64,000 nucleotides of DNA from the NCBI RefSeq assembly GCF_000348945.1, contig NZ_AOCK01000002.1, forward strand, positions 372,001-436,000. The letters run 5' to 3'. Under the pieces are notes generated by a model that saw only the letters and a list, made by a program, of their open reading frames with translations, was not told the DNA's origin and searched no databases. Made by a program: the position numbers and the translations under genes. This document shows, piece after piece, positions 54,315 through 63,735 of the stretch. Position 1 is the first letter of the stretch. Each line of letters begins with the position of its first letter. The stretch comes from Paeniglutamicibacter gangotriensis Lz1y (lineage in GTDB: Bacteria > Actinomycetota > Actinomycetes > Actinomycetales > Micrococcaceae).

Positions 54315-54360
54315 GGTTCACACCGATTGCGCGTGACCGCCGCCTGGTGGTTCATCTGAC

Positions 54361-54398
54361 AAGACCCGTCCCGAGACTGCTCGGGGCGGGTCTTTTCA
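54361..54398 (+). terminator. Terminator of the ilvBNC operon
   Basis: AAGACCCGTCCCGAG pairs with CTCGGGGCGGGTCTT (one wobble), followed by TTCAT. Confidence 0.85.
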
Positions 54399-54926
54399 TG
54401 GCCGGACCGATGGCCAACCGCGGGTTTGGAACGATGTGATTCTTCGGATGAATGCCAAGTGGATGGCATGACGGGGAAAATGACCTTAAAATGGTGGTCT
54501 CTTTAGGGCTCGGCGTAGCCATCGAGATCCAACCCGGCGCTTGTGGCCCTCGCCGACCGCACCATGCCGCCGAAGAACCACGGGGTTTTGCCGGGGTCCT
54601 TATGGAGCTGGATACATCTTTGAGCGTTGCAGGTGCCCTACCCTGCCGTTACTCCCAACACGGATGCAGATGGCTTGTCCTGCATGATTTCGACGCCCCT
54701 TGGTTGACACAAGCCGAGCCTTGATCGAGCGCGGGAGTCCGGCACCAACTAGCAGATTTGCCCTGTTGCGGATGATGCCGGCTGCGGCACGCGCACCCGC
54801 CACGAGGAGAACCGTCCCCGCGCCTCGGGAGAACATATAAGCGGCCCGCGCCGATATCCAGCCCGGTTTGAGTGCATCGGCTGAGACCATCAGCTACTGA
54901 TCCACGCGCGTCGGTTGGCCGCGGTG
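54399..54926. other. Long region without a recognisable gene
   Basis: About 530 bp between the ilv terminator and the hypothetical gene at 54927. Open frames on both strands lack domains and good starts; the region may hold gene remnants, but nothing was identified. Confidence 0.45.
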
Positions 54927-55220
54927 TCAAGGCTGGCCCAGCGGCACCCGCTTGTAACTGTCGCCTCCGGAATCCTCCTCACGCCAGCTCATTGCCAGGA
55001 AGGGCGGGGCTGTGGCCCAGCCGACGTCTTTCTTGATCGTGCGCAATGCAATGAATTCACCATCGGGCAGCGTTTCCGCCTCGAAGCTCCAGTCACTTTT
55101 GTCTTCCACCGTCACACTGCCGATGAGGGCGAGCTTCACGTCGAACACCGCGCGGCCGGTCCTGTTGGTGACATGCGCGGTCATCGGATCGATCCAGTCC
55201 AACTCCAGGTTGTGTCCCAT
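54927..55220 (-). CDS. Small hypothetical protein
   Basis: 97 residues, predicted beta-rich: MGHNLELDWIDPMTAHVTNR start, then ALIGSVTVEDKSDWSFEAE. No known domain. Divergent from the GAF-ANTAR gene, 287 bp apart. Confidence 0.6.
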   Translation of the reverse strand: MGHNLELDWIDPMTAHVTNRTGRAVFDVKLALIGSVTVEDKSDWSFEAETLPDGEFIALRTIKKDVGWATAPPFLAMSWREEDSGGDSYKRVPLGQP

Positions 55221-55507
55221 GCCACAAGTCTATGACTATTCGAGTCCCGTGTCGCCATCTTGGCCTGGACACCGATGCCGATTCCGCCGACGAGTGCCCC
55301 GGGTGAAGGCCATCATGTCAAGCACGGCCCAATATTCCCGTTTTGCCTTGTATTGTCGTGGAATAGCCGTAGCCTGAAGAGCAGATGGCGACACCAGAGC
55401 GCAGTGGTTCCTGATGTTCGATTTGATGTGCGAGTATCTTTCATATTGCAACCTTCCATTCCGGTGAATCCGACCGCACGCTAGCCTGCTGGCAGAAAGT
55501 AGGGACG

Positions 55508-56224
55508 ATGACCACCGTCAACGACTACATCCAAGACCTGCTCACGGAGACCCATGATCTGGAATCCTTTCTCAACGCTTTGACCCACATCACCGCCGAG
55601 TCCATGTCCGTGGAGGGCGGGGAAGTGCTGTGTGGAATCACCTTGCGGCGCCACAAGCGAGCCGGGACGGTGGCCAGCAACAACGCTCTGGCCCAACGTC
55701 TCGACGAGGTGCAATACGACTTCGGTGACGGGCCCTGCCTCTCGGCGTGCACCGACCAACGCATCTTCAACATCCCCGACATCGAGCAGGAGTCGCGCTG
55801 GCCGGAGTATTTCCGCGAAATCATGAGCTCAGGGGTCCGCTCCATGCTGGCGGTGCCCCTGAGGCTGGATACCGGGGACACCGCGGCGATCAACCTCTAC
55901 TCGATGCGGGTCCACGGGTTCAACGAAGAAGCTGTGCAACGGGTCCAACGCTATGCCGATGAAGCATCGACCCTGCTGAATTTGGCGGTGCGCATGGCCC
56001 AGCACCGCGACAACGAAGAGAACCTCCGGTTGGCGCTGGCTTCGAGGACCACGATCGACCTGGCCGTGGGAATCATCATGGGCCAAAACAAGTGCAGCCA
56101 GGAGCGGGCCATGGAGATCCTCAAGTCGGCTTCCAGTACCCGCAACATCAAGTTGCGCACGGTGGCCGCTACGGTTATCGCCTCGACCACCAACCAACCC
56201 GTGGAGACTCACTTCGAGCCTTAG
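55508..56224 (+). CDS. GAF and ANTAR domain protein
   Basis: 238 residues. A GAF sensory domain (about 25-150; FGDGPCLSACTDQRIFNIPD) is followed by an RNA-binding ANTAR domain (about 160-222; RTTIDLAVGIIMGQNKCSQE then ILKSASSTRNIKLRTVAA). ANTAR proteins prevent transcription termination by binding paired hairpins in target mRNAs. Its targets in this genome are unknown. The ATG has GTAGGGA upstream. Single gene. Confidence 0.93.
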   Translation: MTTVNDYIQDLLTETHDLESFLNALTHITAESMSVEGGEVLCGITLRRHKRAGTVASNNALAQRLDEVQYDFGDGPCLSACTDQRIFNIPDIEQESRWPEYFREIMSSGVRSMLAVPLRLDTGDTAAINLYSMRVHGFNEEAVQRVQRYADEASTLLNLAVRMAQHRDNEENLRLALASRTTIDLAVGIIMGQNKCSQERAMEILKSASSTRNIKLRTVAATVIASTTNQPVETHFEP

Positions 56225-56260
56225 GAGCGCACTGCGGAAACTGGGTCTCGGTGCCGGGGT

Positions 56261-57244
56261 TCAGGTTGGGGATTCGGTGTCGTGTGCCGCATGCGTGTTG
56301 GCCGGGAGTTCCGGCACGGGAATGAGCACCAGGTCCTGCAATTTCCAATCCAGTGCCACAGCTTCTACAGTCGCTTCGCGGAGTGTGTCGACGCAGACCT
56401 CGCCGTCCACCGGCACCACAAAGACCTCCACGTGGAAAACATGCCCCTCGTCGCGCATCCGGATGCCGACCTCGCCGACCCAGTCCTTGTCGATGAAATG
56501 CTCCTGCAGTGTCTTGATGAGCGGATGCGGCTTTTGTTGGTCGTAGGTCGTGGCAGATTCGTCCATCAGGTCAACCACTGCGTGTTTGGTGTTTCGGACG
56601 CCATCGTGCAGGATTCCTGCGGAAATGAATAGCGCCGCGGCGCCGTCGGCCCACCACCAGCCAATGCCGATGCCCAGCACCCCGACGATCGATCCAACGT
56701 TGGTGCTCCAGTCCGCCTTGCTCATATCCGCATCTGCGAACAGCAACTTATTGTGTAGGTCCTTGGCGACCTTGATTTTGGCTCGGCCCAGGAAGATCGG
56801 CGGGATGGCAATCACCGCCATGACAGCGACCATGAGCCAACCCATCCACACGGTGTTCCCCCACAACTGCAGGGTGCCGATCGAGGGATGTTCCTGTTTC
56901 ACCAGCCCCGAGGCGGCCTCGTAGGCAAGGATCGAACCGACGACCAACAGTGCCACCGAGCCCACCAGATGGCCGACGGTCATGGACCGGTGATATCCGT
57001 ACGGATGGCGCAGGGTGGAGGCCTTGCGGATGAACAGAGCTGCGACAAGGAAGGAAATCTGCGGCAGGGTGGAGAGCATGTCTTCGACCCAGGCGGTCTT
57101 CATGGCCTGTGAATTTCCCAGGACGAAGGCCACCAATGTGATGGTGCATGCGGTGTATCCCAGGCTGAGCCATTCGAGGCGCTTGGCGCGGGCCAGATGG
57201 CGCTGTTGCTCCGCGGGAAGGTGCGTTTGTTCGTTCTCTGCCAT
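56261..57244 (-). CDS. Cation diffusion facilitator transporter
   Basis: 327 residues with about five to six transmembrane helices and a C-terminal cytoplasmic domain. The metal-site segment of the second half reads FADADMSKADWSTN (family H/D-x-x-x-D pattern), the first half GYHRSMTVGHLVGSVALL. CDF proteins export divalent cations such as Zn2+ or Mn2+. The metal is not determined. Lies 55 bp after the half-length binding lipoprotein gene. Confidence 0.92.
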   Translation of the reverse strand: MAENEQTHLPAEQQRHLARAKRLEWLSLGYTACTITLVAFVLGNSQAMKTAWVEDMLSTLPQISFLVAALFIRKASTLRHPYGYHRSMTVGHLVGSVALLVVGSILAYEAASGLVKQEHPSIGTLQLWGNTVWMGWLMVAVMAVIAIPPIFLGRAKIKVAKDLHNKLLFADADMSKADWSTNVGSIVGVLGIGIGWWWADGAAALFISAGILHDGVRNTKHAVVDLMDESATTYDQQKPHPLIKTLQEHFIDKDWVGEVGIRMRDEGHVFHVEVFVVPVDGEVCVDTLREATVEAVALDWKLQDLVLIPVPELPANTHAAHDTESPT

Positions 57245-57299
57245 GGGGGGCTTCCTTAAGGGCCGGCGTTGCGTGGGGGATTTCGCGTTGGTGTGAAGA

Positions 57300-57785
57300 T
57301 CATTGCCCGCGATCGTCCAGGTAGCGCTCCAGGCGCGAGAGCAGGGCGTTCTCGCCCATCCGTACCGCCAGCACCCGCCCGACCTTCTTGCCGTCGGGAC
57401 CGGCGCTCTGCGCGTAGGGCCGGGTGATCGCGGACTTGTCCACCCACGGGGTGTCTTCCGTCAAGCCTCCGGCCACCACGTCCAATTCCCCGTTTTCCAA
57501 GGCACCAATCAATTCCTCCTCGCCGCCAGGGACCCAGAGCACCGAGGAATCGAGGGATGCGGCAAATCCGGCCAGCAATTCCGCCTCCACCCCGGTGGGC
57601 GGCTGATCCCCATGGAACTCCACCAAGTGCGAGTGGGGCGAAACCCCGATGCGGATTTCCCCGCCCTGGATCCGTTCCAGGCTGCCCTGCGGGTCCGCAG
57701 GGATTCCAAGGGAGCATCCGGCCAGCAGCCAACAGGCCACCAAGGCCATGGCCGCGGCCCGGATCGATGAGTGAATATCATTCAT
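57300..57785 (-). CDS. Short periplasmic-binding-type lipoprotein
   Basis: 161 residues: lipobox LLAGC (Cys24), then one PBPb lobe (EIRIGVSPHSHLVEF, ELLAGFAASLDSSVLWVPGG, ENGELDVVAGGLTEDTPW). Typical family members are about 250 residues with two lobes; this has only about half. It precedes the CDF transporter by 55 bp. Either a single-lobe adaptor or a truncated binding protein. Confidence 0.75.
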   Translation of the reverse strand: MNDIHSSIRAAAMALVACWLLAGCSLGIPADPQGSLERIQGGEIRIGVSPHSHLVEFHGDQPPTGVEAELLAGFAASLDSSVLWVPGGEEELIGALENGELDVVAGGLTEDTPWVDKSAITRPYAQSAGPDGKKVGRVLAVRMGENALLSRLERYLDDRGQ

Positions 57786-58007
57786 GACGTCAGCATAGGC
57801 AGATGAACTCCGCTTCGTCAGCTTTTCCTTTAACTGACCAAGAAAAATGTTCGTTCCAATCACCGGCTTTGCCTCGCGGAATCGTTGTAAGGCATCGGTG
57901 CCCGTGATAGGCAGGAAGCGGCACGCAGGGCCGAAGGGCGGCCGCGTGCTAAGCGCCACGCTGCACCCCGGCGCACCGGAAGCACCACGGCAGACAAGGA
58001 GCAGGAC

Positions 58008-59837
58008 ATGACCGATCGACTGGTGGTGGATGCGATGGTGGACAGGCTCAAGGCCTGGGGCACCACGCGGATCTTTGGCTACAGCGGGGACGGGATCAAC
58101 ACCTTTTTGGGGGCGTTGCGCCGCCATGGCAACGACCCCGAATTCATCCAGGCGCGGCACGAGGAAAACGCCGCCTTCATGGCCGTGGCCCACTCCAAGT
58201 ACGGCGTGGGCCAGTACGGGGCCGACGCCGCGGCGGGCACGGGGATCGGGGTGGTGATCTCCACCCAGGGACCCGGTGCCGTGCACCTGCTCAACGGCCT
58301 CTACGACGCGAAGCTTGACGGGGTCCCGGTGGTGGCGATCGTGGGCCAGCAGGACCTTTCGGCCCTGGGTTCGGGCTACCAGCAGGAAATCGACCTGCAG
58401 GCGCTCTTCAAGGACGTGGCCGCCTACTGCGAACAGATCTCGGTCCCCGAACAGGTCCCCGGCATCCTGGACCGGGCATTCCGCACGGCCTTGGCCACTT
58501 CCTCGCCGTGCGTGGTGATCATTCCGCACGACGTGCAGCAGCAACCCGAGGCGCCGCCGGCGGGCGAGCACGCCCAGATCGCCACGGCACCGGTGTGGGA
58601 GGCGCCGCGGGTGTTGCCGACGGATTCGGCGTTGGACGCGGCGGCGGAACTGCTGGGCTCGGCCCAGCGGATCGTGATGCTGGTGGGGCAGGGGGCGCGG
58701 AATGCGCGCAGCGAGGTCTCCGGAATGGCCGAGCGGCTCGGGGCGGCGGTGGTGACAAGCCTGCTGGGCAAGCCGTACGTGGATGAATCCGAGCCGAATA
58801 GCGCAGGGGTCATGGGGCACCTGGGAACCTCGGCCAGCGCCGCGCTGCTGGGCCGCTGCGATGCGCTGCTGATCGTGGGCTCCAATGACCCGTGGACCGA
58901 GTTCTACCCGGCCCCGGGCGCGGCCCGGGCCGTGCAGATCGACATCTCCGCCCAGCGCCCGGGCAACCGCTACCCCGTAGAGGTGGCGCTGGTGGGCGAC
59001 GCCGCCGCGACCCTGCAGAAGCTGGCGGGCCGGCTGGCCCCGGACGAGGAAAGAAATGATGCCTGGCGCACCGAGGTCCGCGAGCGTGTGGCGGCCGGCC
59101 GGACGCTGGCGGCCCAACGCGCCGCGACCGGCGCGCATCCGGTGAACCCCGAGCGCGTGGTGGCCGAGCTCTCCGCACTGCTGCCCGACGATGCGCAGGT
59201 GGCATTGGATGTGGGCAGCTGCGTCTACTGGTATGCCAGGCAGCTGGTGCTGCCCGAATCGGTTCCGGCGCACCTGTGCAGCACCCTGGCCTCCATGGGA
59301 TGCGGGGTGCCCTATGGGTTGGCGGCCAAGCTCATGCACCCGGGCCGTCCGGTGGTGGTGCTGGCCGGGGACGGGGGCATGCAGATGAGCGGGGTGGCCG
59401 AGCTCATTACCGTGGCCGCGCGTTGGAGGCACTGGGCGGACCCGCGCTTTGTGGTGTGCGTGCTGAACAACGGCGATTTGGCCGAGGTGACCTGGGAGCA
59501 GCGCGAGACCGAGGGCGATCCGCGCTACTCGGCCACGCAGCACCTGCCGTCCTTCGACTTTGCCGGCTATGCCGAGCTCTTGGGCCTGCAGGGAATTAAG
59601 GTGACCGACCCGGGGGAATTGGCCGATGCCTGGAGCCGGGCGCTGAACGCGGAGCGCCCGGTGGTGATCGATGTGCACACCGACGCCTCGGTGCCCTTGT
59701 TGCCGCCCTTCCCGCAGGGGGCTGCGAAATTGCCTGCCATGCGCGCCGCACTTGAACAGGAAGGAGAGGCAGGGGCCCGGGCGCTGCGCCTGCTCAACGA
59801 GTACGCCTCCCAGGAGGAGAAGCTTTTCGGGCAGTGA
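58008..59837 (+). CDS. TPP-requiring enzyme (pyruvate oxidase/acetolactate synthase-like)
   Basis: 609 residues of the TPP-enzyme family: N-terminal IFGYSGDGINTFLGAL with the conserved Glu in RHEENAAFMA, GPGAVHLLNGLYDAK, and the TPP-binding motif GDGGMQMSGVAELI. Substrate uncertain; it could be a pyruvate oxidase or a decarboxylating oxoacid enzyme. The ATG has AAGGAG. The stop overlaps the start of the shortened YbdK-like gene. Confidence 0.9.
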   Translation: MTDRLVVDAMVDRLKAWGTTRIFGYSGDGINTFLGALRRHGNDPEFIQARHEENAAFMAVAHSKYGVGQYGADAAAGTGIGVVISTQGPGAVHLLNGLYDAKLDGVPVVAIVGQQDLSALGSGYQQEIDLQALFKDVAAYCEQISVPEQVPGILDRAFRTALATSSPCVVIIPHDVQQQPEAPPAGEHAQIATAPVWEAPRVLPTDSALDAAAELLGSAQRIVMLVGQGARNARSEVSGMAERLGAAVVTSLLGKPYVDESEPNSAGVMGHLGTSASAALLGRCDALLIVGSNDPWTEFYPAPGAARAVQIDISAQRPGNRYPVEVALVGDAAATLQKLAGRLAPDEERNDAWRTEVRERVAAGRTLAAQRAATGAHPVNPERVVAELSALLPDDAQVALDVGSCVYWYARQLVLPESVPAHLCSTLASMGCGVPYGLAAKLMHPGRPVVVLAGDGGMQMSGVAELITVAARWRHWADPRFVVCVLNNGDLAEVTWEQRETEGDPRYSATQHLPSFDFAGYAELLGLQGIKVTDPGELADAWSRALNAERPVVIDVHTDASVPLLPPFPQGAAKLPAMRAALEQEGEAGARALRLLNEYASQEEKLFGQ

Positions 59838-61000
59838 AGCTTGCACCCCCGGTGCCCACCGGGGTGATGGCCCCGGTGGCCGATTCCCTGGTCGATGCCT
59901 GGGAGACATCCGGCGGCCCCGCCGGCAGCCAGGGCCCGGCCGGGGCCATGACCCGTGAACGCAAACAGGAACAGCTCGAGCTGGTCTCCGCCCCGTTCGC
60001 CGAGGCGCAAGAGCTGCTCGGGGCCCTGGTCCGCGGATGGCTCGACGCCGACCGGCTGGCCGGGACCTTCGGGGCCCGGACGGTGGCCCTGGGGACCTAT
60101 CCCTTGCGCTCTTCCTCGTCCCTGGTGCACTCGGAGCGTTATCTGGCCATGTCCCGGCGCTACGGCATCACGCTCAAGGAACAATTGACCTGCGGGTTTC
60201 ACATCCACGTCTCGGTGGAATCGGAGGAAGAAGCGGTGGCGGTGATCGACCGCATCCGTATTTGGCTGCCGCTGCTGCTGGCGCTGGGCGCCAACTCGCC
60301 CTACTGGCAGGGTGCAGACAGCGGATACTCGAGCTACAGGTACCAGGTCTGGCGGCGCTGGCCTACGGCCGGGCCCACCGACATCTTCAGCTCGGCCGCC
60401 GCCTATCGCGCGCACGTGGAAACATTGCTGCACTGCGAGGTGCTGCTGGATCCGGCCATGGTGTACTTCGACGCACGGGTTTCGGCCGCGCACCCGACGG
60501 TGGAAATCCGGGTGGCGGACGTCTGTCTGGATGCCGAGGACGCGGCGGCCATTGCCGCCCTGGTGCGTGCCTTGGTGGAAACCGCGGCCCGTCAGTGGGC
60601 CGCGGGCCATCCGGCACCGTCCTGCCCCACCGAAGTGCTGCGCCTGGCCTCGTGGAAGGCCAGCAGCGCCGGGGTCCACGGCCCGCTGTTGCACCCGCTG
60701 GAGAACCGGCCGTGCGGCTATGCCGAGGCGGTGGCCGCGCTGTTGGTCCATGCCCGGGCGGCGCTTGAGGACTACGGGGACCTGGACTTGGTGCGCGAAG
60801 CGCTCAAGCGCATCGGCATGGCGGGCACCGGCGCCGATGCCCAGCGCAGGAGCCTGCGGCGTAGCGGCAACCTCCGCGAGGTGCTTTTCGACGCGGTGCA
60901 GCGCACGCACCTTTACTCCTTGTCGGAATTCGCCGCCGAGGCGCAACCGGCCGCGGGGGAGCCGGATACGCCGCTAAACGGGGCGGGGCAAGGCCCCTGA
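59834..61000 (+). CDS. YbdK-like carboxylate-amine ligase lacking the N-terminal EEE motif
   Basis: 388 residues, a paralogue of 2257-3339. CGFHIHVSV, SSYRYQVWRRWP and EIRVADVCLD are conserved. But the N-terminal GIEEEFFLLD-type segment, which supplies key metal/ATP glutamates, is missing: here the protein begins KLAPPVPTGVMAPVADSLVD. The GTG overlaps the TPP gene stop. It may be inactive or truncated by a rearrangement. Confidence 0.8.
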   Translation: MKLAPPVPTGVMAPVADSLVDAWETSGGPAGSQGPAGAMTRERKQEQLELVSAPFAEAQELLGALVRGWLDADRLAGTFGARTVALGTYPLRSSSSLVHSERYLAMSRRYGITLKEQLTCGFHIHVSVESEEEAVAVIDRIRIWLPLLLALGANSPYWQGADSGYSSYRYQVWRRWPTAGPTDIFSSAAAYRAHVETLLHCEVLLDPAMVYFDARVSAAHPTVEIRVADVCLDAEDAAAIAALVRALVETAARQWAAGHPAPSCPTEVLRLASWKASSAGVHGPLLHPLENRPCGYAEAVAALLVHARAALEDYGDLDLVREALKRIGMAGTGADAQRRSLRRSGNLREVLFDAVQRTHLYSLSEFAAEAQPAAGEPDTPLNGAGQGP

Positions 61001-61291
61001 GAACGGGGGCGCGACCCGGTCCCCGGATCCACGACCACCTCCATGCGCACGCCCCAGGCGCAACACGGCGCCCGGGGCAGTGCAGGGATGCAAAATCGTT
61101 CCCCCGGCAGCAAACCGGACCTATGCTGGTTCCAGCGGTCCAGTAACAGGCCGTTGGCACACCCATCCCTTGGATTTTCTGATGCCCTTAATGATCTGCG
61201 TTCCCACCGACATTCCGCGGCCGCCCGGACCGCACCGCAGCCCGGACAGCTTGCAGCATGCCGGGGTACGCCCGAGGCCGGGAGCCGAGCC

Positions 61292-62230
61292 ATGGTAGAG
61301 GCCTGGACCTCCGGGGTGGGCGCGCAATTGGCCGGTCCGGGGGCCGTGACCATCCTGCACGGCACCACCTATGTGCTGGCGGCCGCCAACGGGGACATGG
61401 ACGCAGCACGTCCGCACGGGTTCTTCTTCCGCGACACCCGCTTCATTTCCGGCTGGCGGCTGCGGCTCAACGGCAAGGAACTGGAGTCGTTGTACGGGAG
61501 TGCAACCGAGCCCTACCGTGCAATGTTCGTGGGACGTCCCGCCGTCGACGGGGCCGGGCCGGAGTCCCACGTGCTGATCGAACGCCACCGCAGCCTGGAC
61601 GGCGGATTCACCGAAAGGATCGTGGTGCACAACCATTCGAGCAGCGAGTTCAGCGCGGCACTGGAACTGGATGTCGAAGCCGACTTCGCCGACCTCTTTG
61701 ACGTCAAGGGCGGGGCGCGGCGCCCACGCGCCGCCGCGGCGCGGCATGCGGGCCCGGACGGGTTTTCCTACAGCTGTGAGCAGGCGGGGCACACCCTGGA
61801 AGTCATCATCACTGCCTATTTCCGTGATGTCATCGGCCCGGAACTGGGCGGGGGGATCGAGTACGTCGGCGAGGTGGGACAACAGGAGAAGTACCGGCTG
61901 CTGGGCGGGGCCGTGGCCCTGCTCAACCCGATCCAATGGTCGGAGCCTTTTGGCATGGTGATGATCGAGGCCATGGCCACCGGCACCCCGGTGGTGAGCA
62001 CCTCGCGCGGTTCGGCCCCGGAAATCGTTCAGGATGGGGTCACCGGTTTCATCCGGGACACCGGCGCGTCACTGGCCCTCGCGCTGGGGCAATGCGGCAC
62101 CCTGGAGCGCGCCGCCGCGCGCAGGTCGACCGAGACGAAGTTCAGTGCTGCGCGCATGGTCGGCGAGCATGTGGAAATTTACCAACGCAGCCTCAGCGAT
62201 AGGTGTGTCTCCGACAGCGTTCCCGCCTAG
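61292..62230 (+). CDS. Chimera: debranching-enzyme N-terminal domain + GT4 C-terminal domain
   Basis: 312 residues. Residues 1 to about 170 match the glycogen-debranching N-terminal domain (TILHGTTYVLAAANGDM, FFFRDTRFISGWRLRLNG, LIERHRSLDGGFTERIVVHN). From about 176 on, the sequence is the C-terminal half of a GT4 glycosyltransferase (YFRDVIGPELGGGIEYVGEV, NPIQWSEPFGMVMIEAMATG with the E218/E226 EX7E pair). Both parts are incomplete: the normal proteins are about 700 and 370 residues. A deletion near 61800-61817 fused them in frame. The ATG at 61292 has GGGAG upstream. Confidence 0.8.
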   Translation: MVEAWTSGVGAQLAGPGAVTILHGTTYVLAAANGDMDAARPHGFFFRDTRFISGWRLRLNGKELESLYGSATEPYRAMFVGRPAVDGAGPESHVLIERHRSLDGGFTERIVVHNHSSSEFSAALELDVEADFADLFDVKGGARRPRAAAARHAGPDGFSYSCEQAGHTLEVIITAYFRDVIGPELGGGIEYVGEVGQQEKYRLLGGAVALLNPIQWSEPFGMVMIEAMATGTPVVSTSRGSAPEIVQDGVTGFIRDTGASLALALGQCGTLERAAARRSTETKFSAARMVGEHVEIYQRSLSDRCVSDSVPA

Positions 62231-62256
62231 CCGGGAACCTCGCGCGCCGCCGGCGG

Positions 62257-63684
62257 CTATCGGCCCATGCGCAAATCGCGGAGCACCGCGGCTGCCGCAT
62301 GCCAGCCGGCCATGCCGTGGACCCCGCCGCCGGGCGGGGTGGAGGAGGAACACACATAGAGTCCGGGGGCACCGGCATGGTAGGGCCGCAGGGTGGGTGC
62401 CGGGCGCAGCACCTGTTGCAGCCCGCGCAGCGATCCGCCGCCGATGTCCCCGCCGACAAGGTTGGGGTTCCAGTCCTCCAGCGCCCTCGGTGGGGTCTGG
62501 ATGCGCCCGATGATCCGGTCCCTGAAGCCGGGGGCAAAGCGTTCGATCTGCTGATCCACCAGCTCCCCGGCCGGCCCGTCGTAGCCATTGGGCACATGCG
62601 CGTAGCTCCAGATGACCTGTTGTCCTTCCGGGGCCCGGCTCGGATCGGCCGCGGATGGCTGGGCGAGCATGACAAAGGGTGAATTGGAAAGCCGTCCGGC
62701 GCCCAGCAGCCGTTCCGCCGCGGCAAGTTCGGCCAGGGTGCCGCCCAGGTGCACGGTCCCGGCGTGCGCGGTGCGTTCGTCCCGCCAGGGGATGGGCCCA
62801 TCAAGCAGGTAGTCGACCTTGAAGGCGCCTGGCCCGTATCTGAAGCGGCGCAGATGCCCGGCGTAGCGGGCGGAGATGTGGGTGCCGGTCAGCGCCAGGA
62901 TCTGACGCGGGGTCAGATCCAGCAGCACCGCATCGGCTGCCGGTAGCTGGCGAAGATCGGTCACATGGCTATTGGTGTGGACCTCGACCCCGGCCGCGCT
63001 CAGGTGGCGCAGCAGCGCATCGATGATGGAATTGGTGCCGCCCTGGGCCACCGGCCAGCCGATCGATTGGCCCAGGGAACCGAAGAGCACCCCGAAACCC
63101 GCGGTGAACAGATGCCCCAGGGGAAGCATCGAATGGGCGGCCGAACCGGCAAAAAGTGCGCGGGCGGCCTCGGTGCGAAACAGCAGGCGGGCCGCAGGCG
63201 CCGCGGGCCACAGGGCTCGGGCCCCGAATCGGGCCATGAGAAGCGGATGCGGCGGCAGACGCAACAGCGGCCCCGTCACGTTATCGAGAGTGTCCAGTGC
63301 CCGGGAGACCAAGGGCCGGTGCAGGCGGCGCCATACGGCTGCATCGACGCCCAGGGCCGTGGCAGTGGTTTCCAGGTCTCGGTGCAGTAGGGCGCTGGGG
63401 GCGTTGTCCAGCGGGTGGGCCATGGGATAGCGGTGGTGCAGCCATTGCAGGCCGTGTTCTTCAAGCCCGAGGTCAAGGAAGGCGGGGCTGCCCATGCCAA
63501 AGGGATGCGCGGCAGCGCCCAGGTCCACCGTGGTTCCGGGCCCGAGGGTATCGGCGGAGCGTGCGGCTCCTCCCGGGCGGGCGGCCAGTTCATGCACCAC
63601 GACGTGGAGCCCGGCTTTGGCCAGGCGTGCTGCGGCGGCTAGGCCGTTGGGCCCGGCGCCGACAACGATGGCGGTGCGTGTCAT
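62257..63684 (-). CDS. FAD-dependent oxidoreductase, phytoene-desaturase-like
   Basis: 475 residues. N-terminal FAD motif VVGAGPNGLAAAARLAKAG, central GQSIGWPVAQGGTNSI and C-terminal CSSSTPPGGGVHGMAGW (the FAD-binding end motif) are complete. Members of this NAD(P)/FAD family include carotenoid desaturases and retinol-saturase-like proteins; no carotenoid genes lie nearby, so the substrate is unknown. ATG behind GGAGCAC. Convergent with the chimeric gene. Confidence 0.92.
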   Translation of the reverse strand: MTRTAIVVGAGPNGLAAAARLAKAGLHVVVHELAARPGGAARSADTLGPGTTVDLGAAAHPFGMGSPAFLDLGLEEHGLQWLHHRYPMAHPLDNAPSALLHRDLETTATALGVDAAVWRRLHRPLVSRALDTLDNVTGPLLRLPPHPLLMARFGARALWPAAPAARLLFRTEAARALFAGSAAHSMLPLGHLFTAGFGVLFGSLGQSIGWPVAQGGTNSIIDALLRHLSAAGVEVHTNSHVTDLRQLPAADAVLLDLTPRQILALTGTHISARYAGHLRRFRYGPGAFKVDYLLDGPIPWRDERTAHAGTVHLGGTLAELAAAERLLGAGRLSNSPFVMLAQPSAADPSRAPEGQQVIWSYAHVPNGYDGPAGELVDQQIERFAPGFRDRIIGRIQTPPRALEDWNPNLVGGDIGGGSLRGLQQVLRPAPTLRPYHAGAPGLYVCSSSTPPGGGVHGMAGWHAAAAVLRDLRMGR

Positions 63685-63735
63685 GCGTGCTCCTTGGTCT
63701 TGTGTGTTGCCCAGGCACCTGTCGGCCGGAGGCGC

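Noticed and set aside
57786-59909. A very long minus-strand open frame antisense to the TPP enzyme, continuing into the binding lipoprotein
   Set aside because: Only the last 161 codons (57300-57785) are real; the rest is antisense noise.
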